61,358 bases of DNA from an uncultured Saprospiraceae bacterium (GCA_937941765.1 CALDGQ010000003.1:1-61358), one strand, 5' to 3'; shown: positions 1-9,465, counted from the stretch's first letter. Notes: generated by a model not told the origin, from the letters alone. Numbers and translations: made by a program.

Positions 1-62
1 ACTTGGATTTTGTTGCGGGAGGCCGATTTTATATGTTCGACGGAGGAGTTTATAAAATCTAG
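1..62 (+). CDS. C-terminal end of an unidentified protein (partial)
   Basis: The window opens inside an open frame on the plus strand (codons in phase from base 3) that ends at a TAG at 60-62. The visible tail reads LDFVAGGRFYMFDGGVYKI. Alternating aromatic and glycine residues with an aromatic/hydrophobic final stretch would suit the last strand of a secreted or outer-membrane beta protein, but twenty residues cannot identify a family. It is followed by an A/T-rich imperfect hairpin (about 59-108) that could end transcription. Confidence 0.35.
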   Translation, partial: LDFVAGGRFYMFDGGVYKI

Positions 63-318
63 ACTTTTTGTTTCTTTTTTGGCAATGAAAAAAGAAAAAG
101 AACTAGATTCCTCGAAAAATCAAATTAGAAAAAGCAGGGATGTTGATGATTATTCAGATTAAATGTAAATCGTATTTAGTGCATCCAAAATGATTCAGAA
201 AGACGGAATTTGTTACTCCTGAATATCCCCATCTATGAATTAAATAATCGACATTGAATTTGTAATGTTAGAATAATTTCATTTCATCATTGAAGCTACT
301 CAAAACTCATCACTTTTT
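63..318. other. Intergenic region, no gene seen
   Basis: The region lies between the end of the partial plus-strand gene and the stop of the minus-strand thioredoxin-fold lipoprotein gene, so it separates convergent genes. The only structure I see is an imperfect T-rich/A-rich inverted repeat at about 59-108, bounded by TCTAG and CTAGA, that could act as a terminator in either direction. Confidence 0.4.
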
Positions 319-789
319 TTAATTTACAGTGTTATGCTTATCCAAAGCCCGCTGGGCAAATTGCAACAACCCAGTAGGATAAAGCGCCCCCTCTTTCTTC
401 TCGACCACTTGACCTTTGTCATTTAGAAAAAGTAATGTTGGATAAGCGCGGATTTCAAATACCGTTGCAAGATTTACACCATTCCCTTTTTCTGCATTTA
501 CTTTGTAGCTGATAAAATTATCATCAAAGAAATTTTTAACTTGTTTGTCTGTAAAAACATCTTGATCCATCAATTTACAAGGCATGCACCAGTCTGTATA
601 GAAATCGACAAATACCAATTTATCTTTTCTTTCTGCTTCTTCTAAAACCGCTGTTAATGTTTTTGATTTGACAAATTGAACACCGCTTTTTGAAGTTGGT
701 AAGGTGGTCGATGAAGTCTTTTTAGAACCTTTGCAACTGAATATCAAAAGTGCAGGAACAAATAGCAGAAAATATGCGAATTTTTTCAT
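319..789 (-). CDS. Thioredoxin-fold lipoprotein
   Basis: This 156-aa protein has a thioredoxin fold with the active-site motif CMPC (about residues 68-71) inside VDFYTDWCMPCKLMD, and the cis-proline region AYPTLLFL. The N-terminus is a lipoprotein signal ending LLIFSC, so Cys19 is probably lipidated and the protein sits in the periplasm on a membrane. Such proteins act as thiol-disulfide reductants or DsbD-like partners; the partner is not visible here. The ATG at 789 is chosen because it places the signal peptide at the N-terminus; the longer frame adds 14 residues that break it. It is a single gene, transcribed leftward. Confidence 0.8.
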   Translation of the reverse strand: MKKFAYFLLFVPALLIFSCKGSKKTSSTTLPTSKSGVQFVKSKTLTAVLEEAERKDKLVFVDFYTDWCMPCKLMDQDVFTDKQVKNFFDDNFISYKVNAEKGNGVNLATVFEIRAYPTLLFLNDKGQVVEKKEGALYPTGLLQFAQRALDKHNTVN

Positions 790-831
790 GAGAAGTCTGT
801 GTTGATTGTATATATAAACGTATTGATTCAA

Positions 832-1163
832 TGCTTATTTTTAAGCAGCCGCAAAATAATCATATTTAAATTAATCTTAACGTGATAATGAAGAATGGAT
901 GATAGATTTCCAGTAAGAAAAATTTTATGACCAATAATGTTCAATAAAAAAGACCACTTTCATTCAAAATGTAAAGTTTCAGTCAAAGCTTAATCCTATA
1001 AATCAGAAATATTGGGCAATTAGTATTAAGTTAGATGTAAGTAATATGTTGTAAATATTTTCTGTACAATGCTGTAAATATTTTATATTTTCTGTCACAG
1101 GAAAATTATTTTGAAACTTTTAAAATTAGGAATGTCTTTTTGGTGAACTTTAAAAAAAATGCT
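832..1163. other. Intergenic region between divergent genes
   Basis: This A/T-rich gap separates divergent genes (thioredoxin-fold lipoprotein left, T9SS cargo right) and so must carry both promoters. It contains a 12-bp direct repeat TGTAAATATTTT at 1050-1061 and 1073-1084, spaced 23 bp, about two helical turns, each preceded by ATG-TG or ATG-CTG. The second copy runs into TTTATATTTTCTGTCA. The repeats could be a regulator site, but no known box is recognised. Confidence 0.3.
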
Positions 1164-2033
1164 ATGCAAAAAAATATACTTTTTTTGTTGTTTATGACAA
1201 CTTCATTTTTTGCTCAAAGTCAGATAACTATCGATTATGGAAAACAATGGAATGTACATGATTATAGACTTTTTGAGCCAATACAAATTAGCTATATTCA
1301 TGAATTTAGAAGTGATACAATATATAATGGAGAGGAATATTTAGTGCAATACTACAACACAGATTCTTTACAAATTGCTGAATGGATACCAACAGGGTGG
1401 TTTCTTCGAGAGGATGATGAAAACAGAATTTATACCGTATATCCAGGTTTTGGCGTTACCGATGAAATATTATTATATGATTTTAGCCTCAATGAAGGAG
1501 ATACAATAACGGTAGGTATCCCTGGTTTTGAATGTGAATTTATTGTTTCAGAAATAGATTCATTAGAATTGTTGAATGGTGATTTTCGAAAAAGATTGAA
1601 ATTGCTGCCAAGCAATAATTCCGGTGAAGTCAACTATTGGGTTCAAGGAATAGGAAGTATGTCGCATTTAACAGGTTTTCCATCGTCGTGTTATACAGAT
1701 TATCCTTATGATTTATTATGCTATTATGAAGATGATGAGTTGTTATACTCAAATCCAAATCATGAGCCGTGTTTTTATGTGCTTCCAACAGTTGATTTAC
1801 AAAGCAATTTTGATCTTGATATTTATCCGAATCCGGTGCGTGCAGAAATATTTATTGACACAGACTTGCAAATTGAAAATATCACTTTGTATAATAGTTA
1901 CGGCAGTAAGTTGTTGAATAAAAATAGCCACCAAGAAAGATTGGATGTAAGTGAGTTTCCAAATGGAGTCTATTTTTTGGAAATAACAATTGATGATGAA
2001 AGAGCAATTCGAAAAGTTGTTATTCAGAAATAA
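1164..2033 (+). CDS. Secreted protein with type IX secretion sorting domain
   Basis: The 289-aa product has an N-terminal signal peptide (MQKNILFLLFMTTSFFAQSQ) and a C-terminal type IX secretion sorting domain starting at LDIYPNPV and ending GVYFLEITIDD...KVVIQK. That predicts export by Sec, then the T9SS, with release or attachment at the cell surface. The middle (about residues 20-210) is rich in Asp, Tyr and Cys and matches no family I recognise. The start at ATG 1164 is preferred over the upstream TTG, which would add eight charged residues before the signal. It stands alone and converges on the glycosyltransferase gene. Confidence 0.75.
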   Translation: MQKNILFLLFMTTSFFAQSQITIDYGKQWNVHDYRLFEPIQISYIHEFRSDTIYNGEEYLVQYYNTDSLQIAEWIPTGWFLREDDENRIYTVYPGFGVTDEILLYDFSLNEGDTITVGIPGFECEFIVSEIDSLELLNGDFRKRLKLLPSNNSGEVNYWVQGIGSMSHLTGFPSSCYTDYPYDLLCYYEDDELLYSNPNHEPCFYVLPTVDLQSNFDLDIYPNPVRAEIFIDTDLQIENITLYNSYGSKLLNKNSHQERLDVSEFPNGVYFLEITIDDERAIRKVVIQK

Positions 2034-2051
2034 TAGGTAAAGTAGGATTGT

Positions 2052-2801
2052 CTATTTGAGTAACTTTTGAAGATATTCATATCGCCGCTTTACACCCCAA
2101 GCCATAATTTTGCTAATTTGATAACCAACTTTACCATCCAAAAAACCTAATTGTAAAATGTAATGTTTCAAAAATCGAGCAGTAGGTTTGACATTTAAAT
2201 GAAACCAAGTAACCTTTGGTGTTTTGGATAAATGATCTTCAGCGGACCACTTGGCGTAGCGATCCATCTTGTCCATAAAATGATCCATACTTTTGTAAGT
2301 GTAATGAACCATTTTTTCTTTTAGCACGCCAACTTTAATATTGGTGGTATCGATTTCTTCATGGACTTGCTTCAGGTTATATCTACAGGTGTCACGTCGA
2401 ATTAGTCGGACTACCTTATCTTTTTGCCAGCCAGAATAATTTACTTTTTTACCCATGAAATAACTTTGACGTCCAATCCAGAAGGCATCTTCTTCAATAT
2501 TTTTGTTTTGTAGAAGCGTTGTTATTTCTTTTGCTAATTCAGGTGTCACTCGTTCATCTGCGTCTAAGATAAATACCCATTCATGTTTTGCTTTTGGAAT
2601 TGCCCAGTTTTTTTGATCTGCTGGTCCTGTATATTTTCGTTGAACAACATTTGATGTAAATTGCTTAGCAATCTCAACCGTCTCATCTTCACTAAATGAA
2701 TCCACAACTACCACCTCATCACAAAACGTCAACGATTCAATTGCAGCTGCAATGTTATCAGCTTCGTTGAAAGTTGGTATGATGGCGGATATTTTTGGCA
2801 T
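2052..2801 (-). CDS. Family 2 glycosyltransferase (WaaE/LgtF-like)
   Basis: This 249-aa GT-A glycosyltransferase starts MPKISAIIPTFNEADNI and carries the nucleotide-sugar motif VVVVDSFSEDET and the metal-binding LDADERVT (about residues 80-87). The order and short length match the WaaE/KdtX/LgtF group that adds sugars to lipopolysaccharide core or other glycolipids. It is cytoplasmic and probably membrane-associated. Donor and acceptor cannot be read from the sequence. It lies downstream of cysQ on the same strand, separated by a palindromic repeat, so co-transcription is uncertain. Confidence 0.85.
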   Translation of the reverse strand: MPKISAIIPTFNEADNIAAAIESLTFCDEVVVVDSFSEDETVEIAKQFTSNVVQRKYTGPADQKNWAIPKAKHEWVFILDADERVTPELAKEITTLLQNKNIEEDAFWIGRQSYFMGKKVNYSGWQKDKVVRLIRRDTCRYNLKQVHEEIDTTNIKVGVLKEKMVHYTYKSMDHFMDKMDRYAKWSAEDHLSKTPKVTWFHLNVKPTARFLKHYILQLGFLDGKVGYQISKIMAWGVKRRYEYLQKLLK

Positions 2802-2850
2802 TTCAAAGGATTAAGTTTAAGCCAAGAAGTTTAAGACAAAGACTAAGACT

Positions 2851-2913
2851 AAGTCGAAGTTTAAGTTTAATTGACCGTTACTACGTGAGGTCGTTAAACT
2901 TAAACTTCGGCTT
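2851..2913. repeat. 20-bp inverted repeat between two minus-strand genes
   Basis: The arms 2851-2870 and 2894-2913 are complementary at 19 of 20 positions (AAGTCGAAGTTTAAGTTTAA against its near-exact reverse complement) around a 23-nt loop. The surrounding bases repeat the word AAGTTTAAG several times. It may form a strong hairpin ending or stabilising cysQ mRNA, or be a dispersed palindromic element. There is no T-run on either side typical of an intrinsic terminator. Confidence 0.65.
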
Positions 2914-2923
2914 AAACTTAAAC

Positions 2924-3712
2924 TTAAACAATGTCTCCGTAAGCAATAAAATGCGGATTCAATAAATCTTCTTTGTTATATGAAACAATAGAAATGTTAT
3001 TCTGATTGATCACATGTCCATTTGCTTCTTCTAGAATAATATGCGCAGCGGCAGTATCCCATTCCATGGTTGGTGCCAAGCGAGGATAAACATCTGCCTT
3101 TCCTAATGCAATCAACATAAACTTTAAGGAGCTTCCTGTAGGTACAATGTTAGGTTCTCGGTATCGAGTGACATAATCCTTGGTCTCATCATTCATATGT
3201 GAGCGAGAAGCAACGATATTGATACCTTTATTTTTTAATTTATTTTTGCTAGCATTTAACTTGGTAGTTTTGCCGTTTTTAACCAAAAAAGCACCGCCAC
3301 CTTCAACTGCATAATACATTTCATCTGTAACTGGCACATAAACAATTCCCATTACTGAACGATTGGCATGAATCAAAGCAATGTTGACAGTGAACTCACC
3401 ATTTCGCTTTATAAATTCTTTGGTACCATCCAATGGATCGACCATCCACACATAATCATAATCTTTTCGAGTGGCATAAGGGATTGCTTTGTTCTCTTCT
3501 GAAATTATCGGAAATACGACTTCCAATTCTTCTAACCCTTTGCAAATCACATCATTGGCAGCTTTATCCGCTTTTGTTAAAGGAGAGTTGTCAGATTTGT
3601 ACTCAATATCCTTTGAAGTGGCATTATTATAGATGTTTAATATTTCAGCGCCTGCTGCTTTGGCAATTTTCAATAAAGGTTCGATAAGGCGCTGTTTCTC
3701 TGTAAGGTTCAT
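2924..3712 (-). CDS. cysQ: 3'(2'),5'-bisphosphate nucleotidase CysQ
   Basis: This 262-aa protein belongs to the inositol monophosphatase superfamily and most resembles CysQ, which hydrolyses the 3'-phosphate of PAP left by sulfate activation or sulfotransferases. The metal-binding signature is complete: EEN (about residue 72), DPLDGTKEFIKR (about 93-104) and the distal WDTAAAH. The motif GTKEFI is typical of CysQ rather than of inositol phosphatases. It is divergent from galE with a 56-bp gap. The start at ATG 3712 gives the normal family length. Confidence 0.88.
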   Translation of the reverse strand: MNLTEKQRLIEPLLKIAKAAGAEILNIYNNATSKDIEYKSDNSPLTKADKAANDVICKGLEELEVVFPIISEENKAIPYATRKDYDYVWMVDPLDGTKEFIKRNGEFTVNIALIHANRSVMGIVYVPVTDEMYYAVEGGGAFLVKNGKTTKLNASKNKLKNKGINIVASRSHMNDETKDYVTRYREPNIVPTGSSLKFMLIALGKADVYPRLAPTMEWDTAAAHIILEEANGHVINQNNISIVSYNKEDLLNPHFIAYGDIV

Positions 3713-3768
3713 ATATAAATTTGTTATTTTTGTTTCGTATTATTTCACAAAGTTAATCAATATTCAAG

Positions 3769-4803
3769 ATGAAAAAAGTTTTAGTTACAGGAGGTTGTGG
3801 ATTCATTGGCAGTCATACAATTGTGGATTTGGTAGAGAATGGATTTGAAGTGATTTCAATCGATAGCAATATCAACTCTGATGAAAGTGCTTTGGCTGGA
3901 ATTGAAAAAATTACAGGGAAAAAGATTAAAAACTATAAGGTTGATTTGTGTGACTTGAAAGCAACTCGAAAGGTTTTCGAACAAGAAAAAGACATTGCTG
4001 GAATCATCCATTTTGCCGCTTTGAAAAATGTTGGAGAATCCGTTGAGATGCCTACCTTGTATTTTCATAACAATATGATTGGTTTAGTGAATGTGTTAGA
4101 ATGTGCGACCAAATTTGGGTTTCCACAATTCATCTTTTCTTCTTCTTGCTCTGTTTATGGAAACGCTGCACCAGAAGATTTACCGATTTCTGAAACAACA
4201 AAATTGCAAGAAGCGGAATGCCCTTACGCACGTACGAAGCAGATGGGCGAAATGGTTATCCGTGATTACGCAAAAATATATCCTAAGTTAAATTCAATTG
4301 CACTCCGCTATTTCAATCCTGCAGGTGCACATGAATCTACTAATATTGGTGAATCCCCAATTAATCCATCGCAAAATTTAGTGCCGATTATTACCGAAGC
4401 AGCGATCGGAAAACGAGATAAATTATCTGTCCATGGTAGCGACTACGAAACACGTGATGGCACTTGCATCCGTGATTATATACACGTAATGGATATTGCA
4501 GATGCACATACCAAAGCATTGCAATACCTTTTTGAAAAAAATCAGTCATCAAATTACGATGTTTTCAATTTAGGTATTGGAGACGGAGTTACAGTGTTGG
4601 AAGTAATTAAAGCGTTTGAAAAAGTAAGTGGTGAAAAATTGAATTACAACATGGGACCTCGACGCCCAGGTGATGTAGTTTCTATTTACGCCAATTATTC
4701 AAAAGCAAAAGAGACACTTGGTTGGATTCCAAAAAGAAATATCGATGACATCATGAAGTCAGCTTGGGATTGGGAAAAAAAGAGAAGCGAAGTTACGGTA
4801 TAA
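3769..4803 (+). CDS. galE: UDP-glucose 4-epimerase GalE
   Basis: The 344-aa protein is an extended short-chain dehydrogenase that interconverts UDP-glucose and UDP-galactose. The NAD-binding motif TGGCGFIGSH is at residues 7-16. The catalytic triad is visible as FSSSCSVYG (Ser124-126) and Tyr153-xxx-Lys157 in CPYARTK. The GalE-specific stretch ALRYFNPAGAHES follows, and RPGDV near the end helps bind the sugar nucleotide. It supplies sugar donors for surface glycans, consistent with the nearby glycosyltransferase. A lipoprotein gene follows 35 bp downstream on the same strand. Confidence 0.93.
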   Translation: MKKVLVTGGCGFIGSHTIVDLVENGFEVISIDSNINSDESALAGIEKITGKKIKNYKVDLCDLKATRKVFEQEKDIAGIIHFAALKNVGESVEMPTLYFHNNMIGLVNVLECATKFGFPQFIFSSSCSVYGNAAPEDLPISETTKLQEAECPYARTKQMGEMVIRDYAKIYPKLNSIALRYFNPAGAHESTNIGESPINPSQNLVPIITEAAIGKRDKLSVHGSDYETRDGTCIRDYIHVMDIADAHTKALQYLFEKNQSSNYDVFNLGIGDGVTVLEVIKAFEKVSGEKLNYNMGPRRPGDVVSIYANYSKAKETLGWIPKRNIDDIMKSAWDWEKKRSEVTV

Positions 4804-4838
4804 GTTCAACGAATACTCAAGACAACAAAACAAACAAC

Positions 4839-5282
4839 ATGAAAATCATCTTAGGGCTATTTCTTGCAAGCTTATTCATCATTATTAGTTGTACTAATAA
4901 ATTACCCGATGGAAAGACCACCAATCAATCACCTGCCAATGAATTTGGTAAGGTGCTTTTTCTAAAATACGGCGAATCCTTACTCGTCGGTAAAGAAAAT
5001 ATTAAAATCTCATTTCTAGATATCAAAGAGTCTCGTTGCCCAAAAGGAGTGAATTGTATCACCGAAGGCAAAGCTAAAGTACAACTGCAAATCCAAGGAA
5101 AAGATTTAAATGAAACCATTCAGTTAGTTGCGAAAGGACTTTGTTATAAAATAGATGGTAGTTGTGGAAATGAAGTGATGGCCAATGAATATAAATTCCA
5201 AATGATAAATGTGGATCCTTATCCTGTCCAGAAACCTGTGACGAAAGAAGAAAATGTTGTGAAGTTTGTGGTGAGTAAATGA
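4839..5282 (+). CDS. Small lipoprotein, function unknown
   Basis: This 147-aa protein begins MKIILGLFLASLFIIISCTNK, a lipoprotein signal with Cys18 as the predicted lipidation site. The mature part holds the motif RCPKGVNC followed by a beta-rich segment (KVQLQIQ) and a second cysteine pair (GLCYKIDGSCG). The four cysteines suggest disulfides or metal binding in the periplasm. I recognise this as a common Bacteroidota hypothetical, without a known function. The start at ATG 4839 is chosen over an upstream in-frame start inside galE because it begins the signal peptide. It may be co-transcribed with galE. Confidence 0.7.
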   Translation: MKIILGLFLASLFIIISCTNKLPDGKTTNQSPANEFGKVLFLKYGESLLVGKENIKISFLDIKESRCPKGVNCITEGKAKVQLQIQGKDLNETIQLVAKGLCYKIDGSCGNEVMANEYKFQMINVDPYPVQKPVTKEENVVKFVVSK

Positions 5283-5378
5283 ATTAAAAACAGTTGAAAG
5301 AGTAAGATTTCTTCGCACCATATACGCACAGCGACCGGAACCCACTCAGGATTCGGTAAAAGTCATAAGTTTTATTTG

Positions 5379-5648
5379 AGTCCTTGTCATTCTGAGCGAA
5401 AATCTTGGCCCAAGCCAAGATCGTAGTCGAAGAATCAAGGACGAACCACTTTTCCAATTTCGACTGGAGTTTGGTGATGATAATCAACAAACGGAGTGGA
5501 GAAATCTACTTCTGATTGAACTCGAAATGAAGAAGTTTTTGAGTTGAGCAAGATTTCTCCACAAGGTCGAAATCTGAACCATTTAATGACTCTTGATTCT
5601 TCGACTCTTTTGCTAAGGCAAATGTCGCTCAGAATGACAAGAGTCATT
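5379..5648. repeat. Pair of palindromic repeats with GTCATTCTGAGCGA core
   Basis: Two related elements fill most of the 415-bp gap between a plus-strand and a minus-strand gene. The first (about 5379-5443) runs from GTCCTTGTCATTCTGAGCGA to TCGAAGAATCAAGGAC and has complementary ends. The second (about 5586-5648) is in opposite orientation, bounded by AATGACTCTTG and CAAGAGTCATT, and contains GATTCTTCGACTC and TCGCTCAGAATGACA. The words TCATTCTGAGCGA and TCGAAGAATC form an intergenic repeat seen in many environmental bacteria. No ORF of substance lies between them. Confidence 0.7.
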
Positions 5649-5697
5649 AAATATAAAAATCGGTGATATATGTGTTGCAATTTGTTAGCAACTGAAA

Positions 5698-6342
5698 TCA
5701 CATCCGCCCCAACAACGCCCGCTGCATCACATTGATAGGAAAAGTCTGAACAGGAGATATCGTATCCGTCCCCATAATAGTATCACCTGTGACACTCACA
5801 GGTTCCATATTACCAGCAAAGATTTCCCAAACCAATTGGTTACCTCTTTTTTCAACTGAACTTAACAATAAACTTCCTTCTACTTCAAAAAGACTTACAA
5901 ACTTATCTGCGAAATAATAAGTCTCTATCGCAATAGAATTATTTTCATCAACCTTGTATAGACCTTTTGACGGATCAATAATATGCAAATCATAAGGACG
6001 TAATCCTTCCACTTTGTCCTCACCATAAATGATGTGCCAACTGTATTTTGTGCTATCAGCATCTGGTAAAATATGTAACTCCATTGGGGTCTCATATCCT
6101 TTTCTGAAACCTTTGAAAATTTCCAGAGTGCCACCCCATTTACCTTCCCATGATTTTGGAAAAAGTTTATCAATCTCGGTAGTATCTCTTTTCGCCTTTT
6201 CTTGAAGTGTTTCCATCGTTGAAGTGATTGCGATTTCAGGAGTTGATGTCTTAGTAGTTGAATTATGTTTGCCTGAGTCAGCAATTTTATTTGTACAACT
6301 AAGCACAATTAGCACAACCGCAAAAAGAAATGGAATCTTCAT
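5698..6342 (-). CDS. Lipoprotein, function unknown
   Basis: The 214-aa protein starts with a lipoprotein signal (MKIPFLFAVVLIVLSCTNK, predicted lipidated Cys16) followed by a Ser/Thr/Lys-rich linker to about residue 60. The rest looks like one compact beta domain with motifs WEGKWGGTLEIF and MELHILPDADS, ending at FPINVMQRALLGRM. I recognise no family. Tryptophans spaced along beta strands suggest a lipocalin-like or barrel fold, but this is only an impression. It faces the M1 peptidase gene divergently with a 69-bp spacer, so the two could share a control region. Confidence 0.65.
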   Translation of the reverse strand: MKIPFLFAVVLIVLSCTNKIADSGKHNSTTKTSTPEIAITSTMETLQEKAKRDTTEIDKLFPKSWEGKWGGTLEIFKGFRKGYETPMELHILPDADSTKYSWHIIYGEDKVEGLRPYDLHIIDPSKGLYKVDENNSIAIETYYFADKFVSLFEVEGSLLLSSVEKRGNQLVWEIFAGNMEPVSVTGDTIMGTDTISPVQTFPINVMQRALLGRM

Positions 6343-6411
6343 TATTTTTATATTAAAAAGTTATTTAATTTGAATCTTATTTGGTACAAATTAATCCAAA
6401 ACAAAGTAATA

Positions 6412-9400
6412 ATGAAAAGACTTATTTTATTTCTAGCACTGTTAACAATTTCGCTTCCTTCTTTTGCTCAAAAACCATACTTCCAACAAAAAGTAGATGT
6501 CAAAATGGAAGTCGTTTTGGATGATCAAAAACATATGTTAGATGGTAATATAGAAATGAAGTATACCAATAACTCTCCAGATAAATTAACTTTTATCTAT
6601 TTGAATCTTTGGGCAAATGCTTACAAAGATCGGACTACTGCTTTTTCAAAACAAGAACTTCGTTTTAGACAAACCAAATTTTACTTTGCGAAAGATTCAT
6701 CTTTAGGAAATTTTAGTGGACTATATTTTAAAGTAGATGGCAAACCTGTTGTTCTTGAATTTGACAAAAAAAATCCGGACATCGCCAAATTGAATTTAAA
6801 CAAATCTATTAAACCAGGAGAAACAGTTACCATAACAAGTCCTTTTGTCTTGAAGATTCCAGCATCTTTTTCTCGGCTAGGCCATGTTGGAGAATCTTAT
6901 CAAATGACTCAATGGTTTCCTAAGCCTGCGGTTTATGATAGAGACGGGTGGCACCCAATGCCTTATTTGTCTGCAGGAGAATACTATTCTGAATTTGGAG
7001 ATTATGAAGTAGCAGTTACATTACCTGATAATTATGTTGTTGCTGCAACTGGGACGGTACAAGAAGCATCTGAAATCGCATTTCTAAATGAAAAAGTCGA
7101 AGCAACAACCCGATTGATGAAAGGCGCTTTTGAAAATGATAAAACATTCCCAGCATCATCTACTACCATGAAGACAATTACTTTTACCGCACAAAATGTA
7201 CACGATTTTGCCTGGTTTGCAGACAAGCGATTTCATGTACAAAAAAATGAAGTAAAACTAGAGTCAGGAAAAACAGTTGATACTTGGGCATTTTTCACTA
7301 ACACAGAAGCGGATCTCTGGCGAAAAGGAAATTTTTATGTAGATCGTTCCGTCAAGTTTTATTCAGACCTTGTTGGAGAATATCCTTGGCCACACGCAAC
7401 TGCTGTTCAAAGTGCACTCAGTGCTGGTGGAGGAATGGAGTATCCGATGATAACTGTAATTGGAGCAATGGGAAAGGCACAACCTTTAGATGAAGTGATT
7501 ACACATGAGGTCGGTCACAATTGGTTTTATGGAATATTAGCTTTTAATGAAAGAGATCATGCCTGGATGGATGAAGGAATGAATTCTTACTACGATCATC
7601 GATATACTGAAAAATATTATCCAGATTCTAAGTTAGAAGATCTTCCCAAATTTATTGTTGGAGATAGCGATTTGTCAATTGGTGAATTGGCTTATTTATT
7701 TCAAGCAAGAAAAAATAAAGACCAAGCACCCAATTTACACTCTGATGATTTTACAATGATCAACTACTTTTTATCGGCTTATGAAAAACCAGCCATCTCT
7801 TTCAAAATTTTGGAACGATATCTAGGTACTGATAAGTTTGATTCCATCATGAAAAGTTTTTATGAGGATTGGAAATTTAAACATCCAAGTCCCATTGATT
7901 TTAAACAACATGTCTTGGCAAGAACAGATAAAGACCTCACTTGGTTTTTTGATGGGTTAATAGGTTCGGATAAAAAAATGAACTACGCAATTACAAAGTT
8001 GGAAAAAGGAGATACTTACAAAGTGACGGTTAAGAATAAAGGAGAGGTAAATGTTCCTTTTCCATTGACAGGGATAAAAGATGGAAAAGTAGTTCGCAAA
8101 ACTTGGTTTGACGGCTTTGAGGGAAGTAGAGCGTTGCTTTTTGAGAATGGAGATTACGATAAAATTGTAATCGACGGAGAGAAAATTACTTTAGATGTCG
8201 ATCGAAAAGATAACAATATAAAAACAAAGGGTGTTTTCAAAACACTGGAACCATTGAGGTTTAAGTTTTTAGCAGGACTAGAAAATCCTGAAAAGAGAAC
8301 CCTTTATTATACGCCTTATATAAGTTGGAATAATTACGACAAAACCATGTTGGGTTTGGCTTTATACAATTCTACTATTCCTGAAAGAAACTTTGAGTTT
8401 GCATTGGCACCTAGTTATTCATTTGTAACCAACAAAATAAATGGAGTAGGGAATGTCAAATATCATTGGTATCCAAAATCGGGTGTGCCAAAGGTTACTT
8501 TCGATATCGGAATGAAACGATATAATGCTAGTTACAATTGGAGGCATGACTTTTATATTGAATACAAAAGAATTCATCCTTCTATAACAATTGATTTACC
8601 ATCGAAAGCGACAAGTAATTTTTCCCATGGTATTAAATTACGAACCATTCTTTTGCAGGAAGATGAAGCAAAATTTAATCCTACTGATGGAAGTTTTATT
8701 TCAACGGTTGGAGCGGAAAGTATGATGCACGAAATTTCTTATTATGGAAAGAAAAATACTGCGTTAACTCCAACATCATATAAAGTCGCAATCGAACAAC
8801 AAAGTTATAAAGCATTTGAGGAGGATCAGAATTATTTGAAATTGACTGCAGAAGCAACTAGGAGCTATGTCTATAAAAGAGGACGAAAAATACAAGCAAG
8901 AATCTTTGCAGGAGGTTTCCTAAATAATACCAGAAAAAATGCAGGAAATGTTTCAACAAGAAATACTCGTGGAACATTCCCGATGGCATCACAAGGCTTT
9001 AATGACTATCGATATGATGATTTCTTTTTTGGAAGAAGTGATGATAGTGGTATATGGTCACAACAAATTGCATTGAACAATGGCGGATTTAAAAATGCTT
9101 TTGGAAGTGCTTTCGGATTTGGGCAAAGTAATAATTTCATTGTTTCATTGAACCTTAAATCTGATTTGCCAATGAAGTTGCCAAAAATATTACCTCTGAA
9201 GCCTTATTTCGATATTGGTTATTATGACAATGCACAGCCGACAGGGAGCGATGATACCTTTAAAGATCAACTACTTTGGTCAGGTGGTTTAATGTTGGAT
9301 TATGGAAATGGTGCTTTTGGAATTTATTTTCCGCTTTTCAATTCGGATAATATCAATAGCATATATAAGCAGCGAGTTAATGACAAATTCCTATCAAGAA

Positions 9401-9465
9401 TCTCATTTAGTTTTGATTTACACAAAATGAACCCGTACACGATTATGAACAATTTTAGTTTCTAA
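6412..9465 (+). CDS. M1-family zinc metallopeptidase, secreted
   Basis: This 1017-aa protein has a signal peptide (MKRLILFLALLTISLPSFAQ) and an aminopeptidase N-type catalytic domain with H365-E-V-G-H369 and E388 in WMDEGMNSY, the HExxH-x18-E zinc site. The exopeptidase signature appears as GGGMEYP. The C-terminal half (about residues 620-1010) reads as alternating strands with aromatic ends (YYTPYISWNNYD, SFSFDLHKMNPYTI...NFSF) like an outer-membrane barrel. The protein thus probably combines a peptidase with a membrane-bound beta region. The start at ATG 6412 is preferred because the 14 upstream residues would precede the signal. A 272-bp gap separates it from the next gene. Confidence 0.88.
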   Translation: MKRLILFLALLTISLPSFAQKPYFQQKVDVKMEVVLDDQKHMLDGNIEMKYTNNSPDKLTFIYLNLWANAYKDRTTAFSKQELRFRQTKFYFAKDSSLGNFSGLYFKVDGKPVVLEFDKKNPDIAKLNLNKSIKPGETVTITSPFVLKIPASFSRLGHVGESYQMTQWFPKPAVYDRDGWHPMPYLSAGEYYSEFGDYEVAVTLPDNYVVAATGTVQEASEIAFLNEKVEATTRLMKGAFENDKTFPASSTTMKTITFTAQNVHDFAWFADKRFHVQKNEVKLESGKTVDTWAFFTNTEADLWRKGNFYVDRSVKFYSDLVGEYPWPHATAVQSALSAGGGMEYPMITVIGAMGKAQPLDEVITHEVGHNWFYGILAFNERDHAWMDEGMNSYYDHRYTEKYYPDSKLEDLPKFIVGDSDLSIGELAYLFQARKNKDQAPNLHSDDFTMINYFLSAYEKPAISFKILERYLGTDKFDSIMKSFYEDWKFKHPSPIDFKQHVLARTDKDLTWFFDGLIGSDKKMNYAITKLEKGDTYKVTVKNKGEVNVPFPLTGIKDGKVVRKTWFDGFEGSRALLFENGDYDKIVIDGEKITLDVDRKDNNIKTKGVFKTLEPLRFKFLAGLENPEKRTLYYTPYISWNNYDKTMLGLALYNSTIPERNFEFALAPSYSFVTNKINGVGNVKYHWYPKSGVPKVTFDIGMKRYNASYNWRHDFYIEYKRIHPSITIDLPSKATSNFSHGIKLRTILLQEDEAKFNPTDGSFISTVGAESMMHEISYYGKKNTALTPTSYKVAIEQQSYKAFEEDQNYLKLTAEATRSYVYKRGRKIQARIFAGGFLNNTRKNAGNVSTRNTRGTFPMASQGFNDYRYDDFFFGRSDDSGIWSQQIALNNGGFKNAFGSAFGFGQSNNFIVSLNLKSDLPMKLPKILPLKPYFDIGYYDNAQPTGSDDTFKDQLLWSGGLMLDYGNGAFGIYFPLFNSDNINSIYKQRVNDKFLSRISFSFDLHKMNPYTIMNNFSF

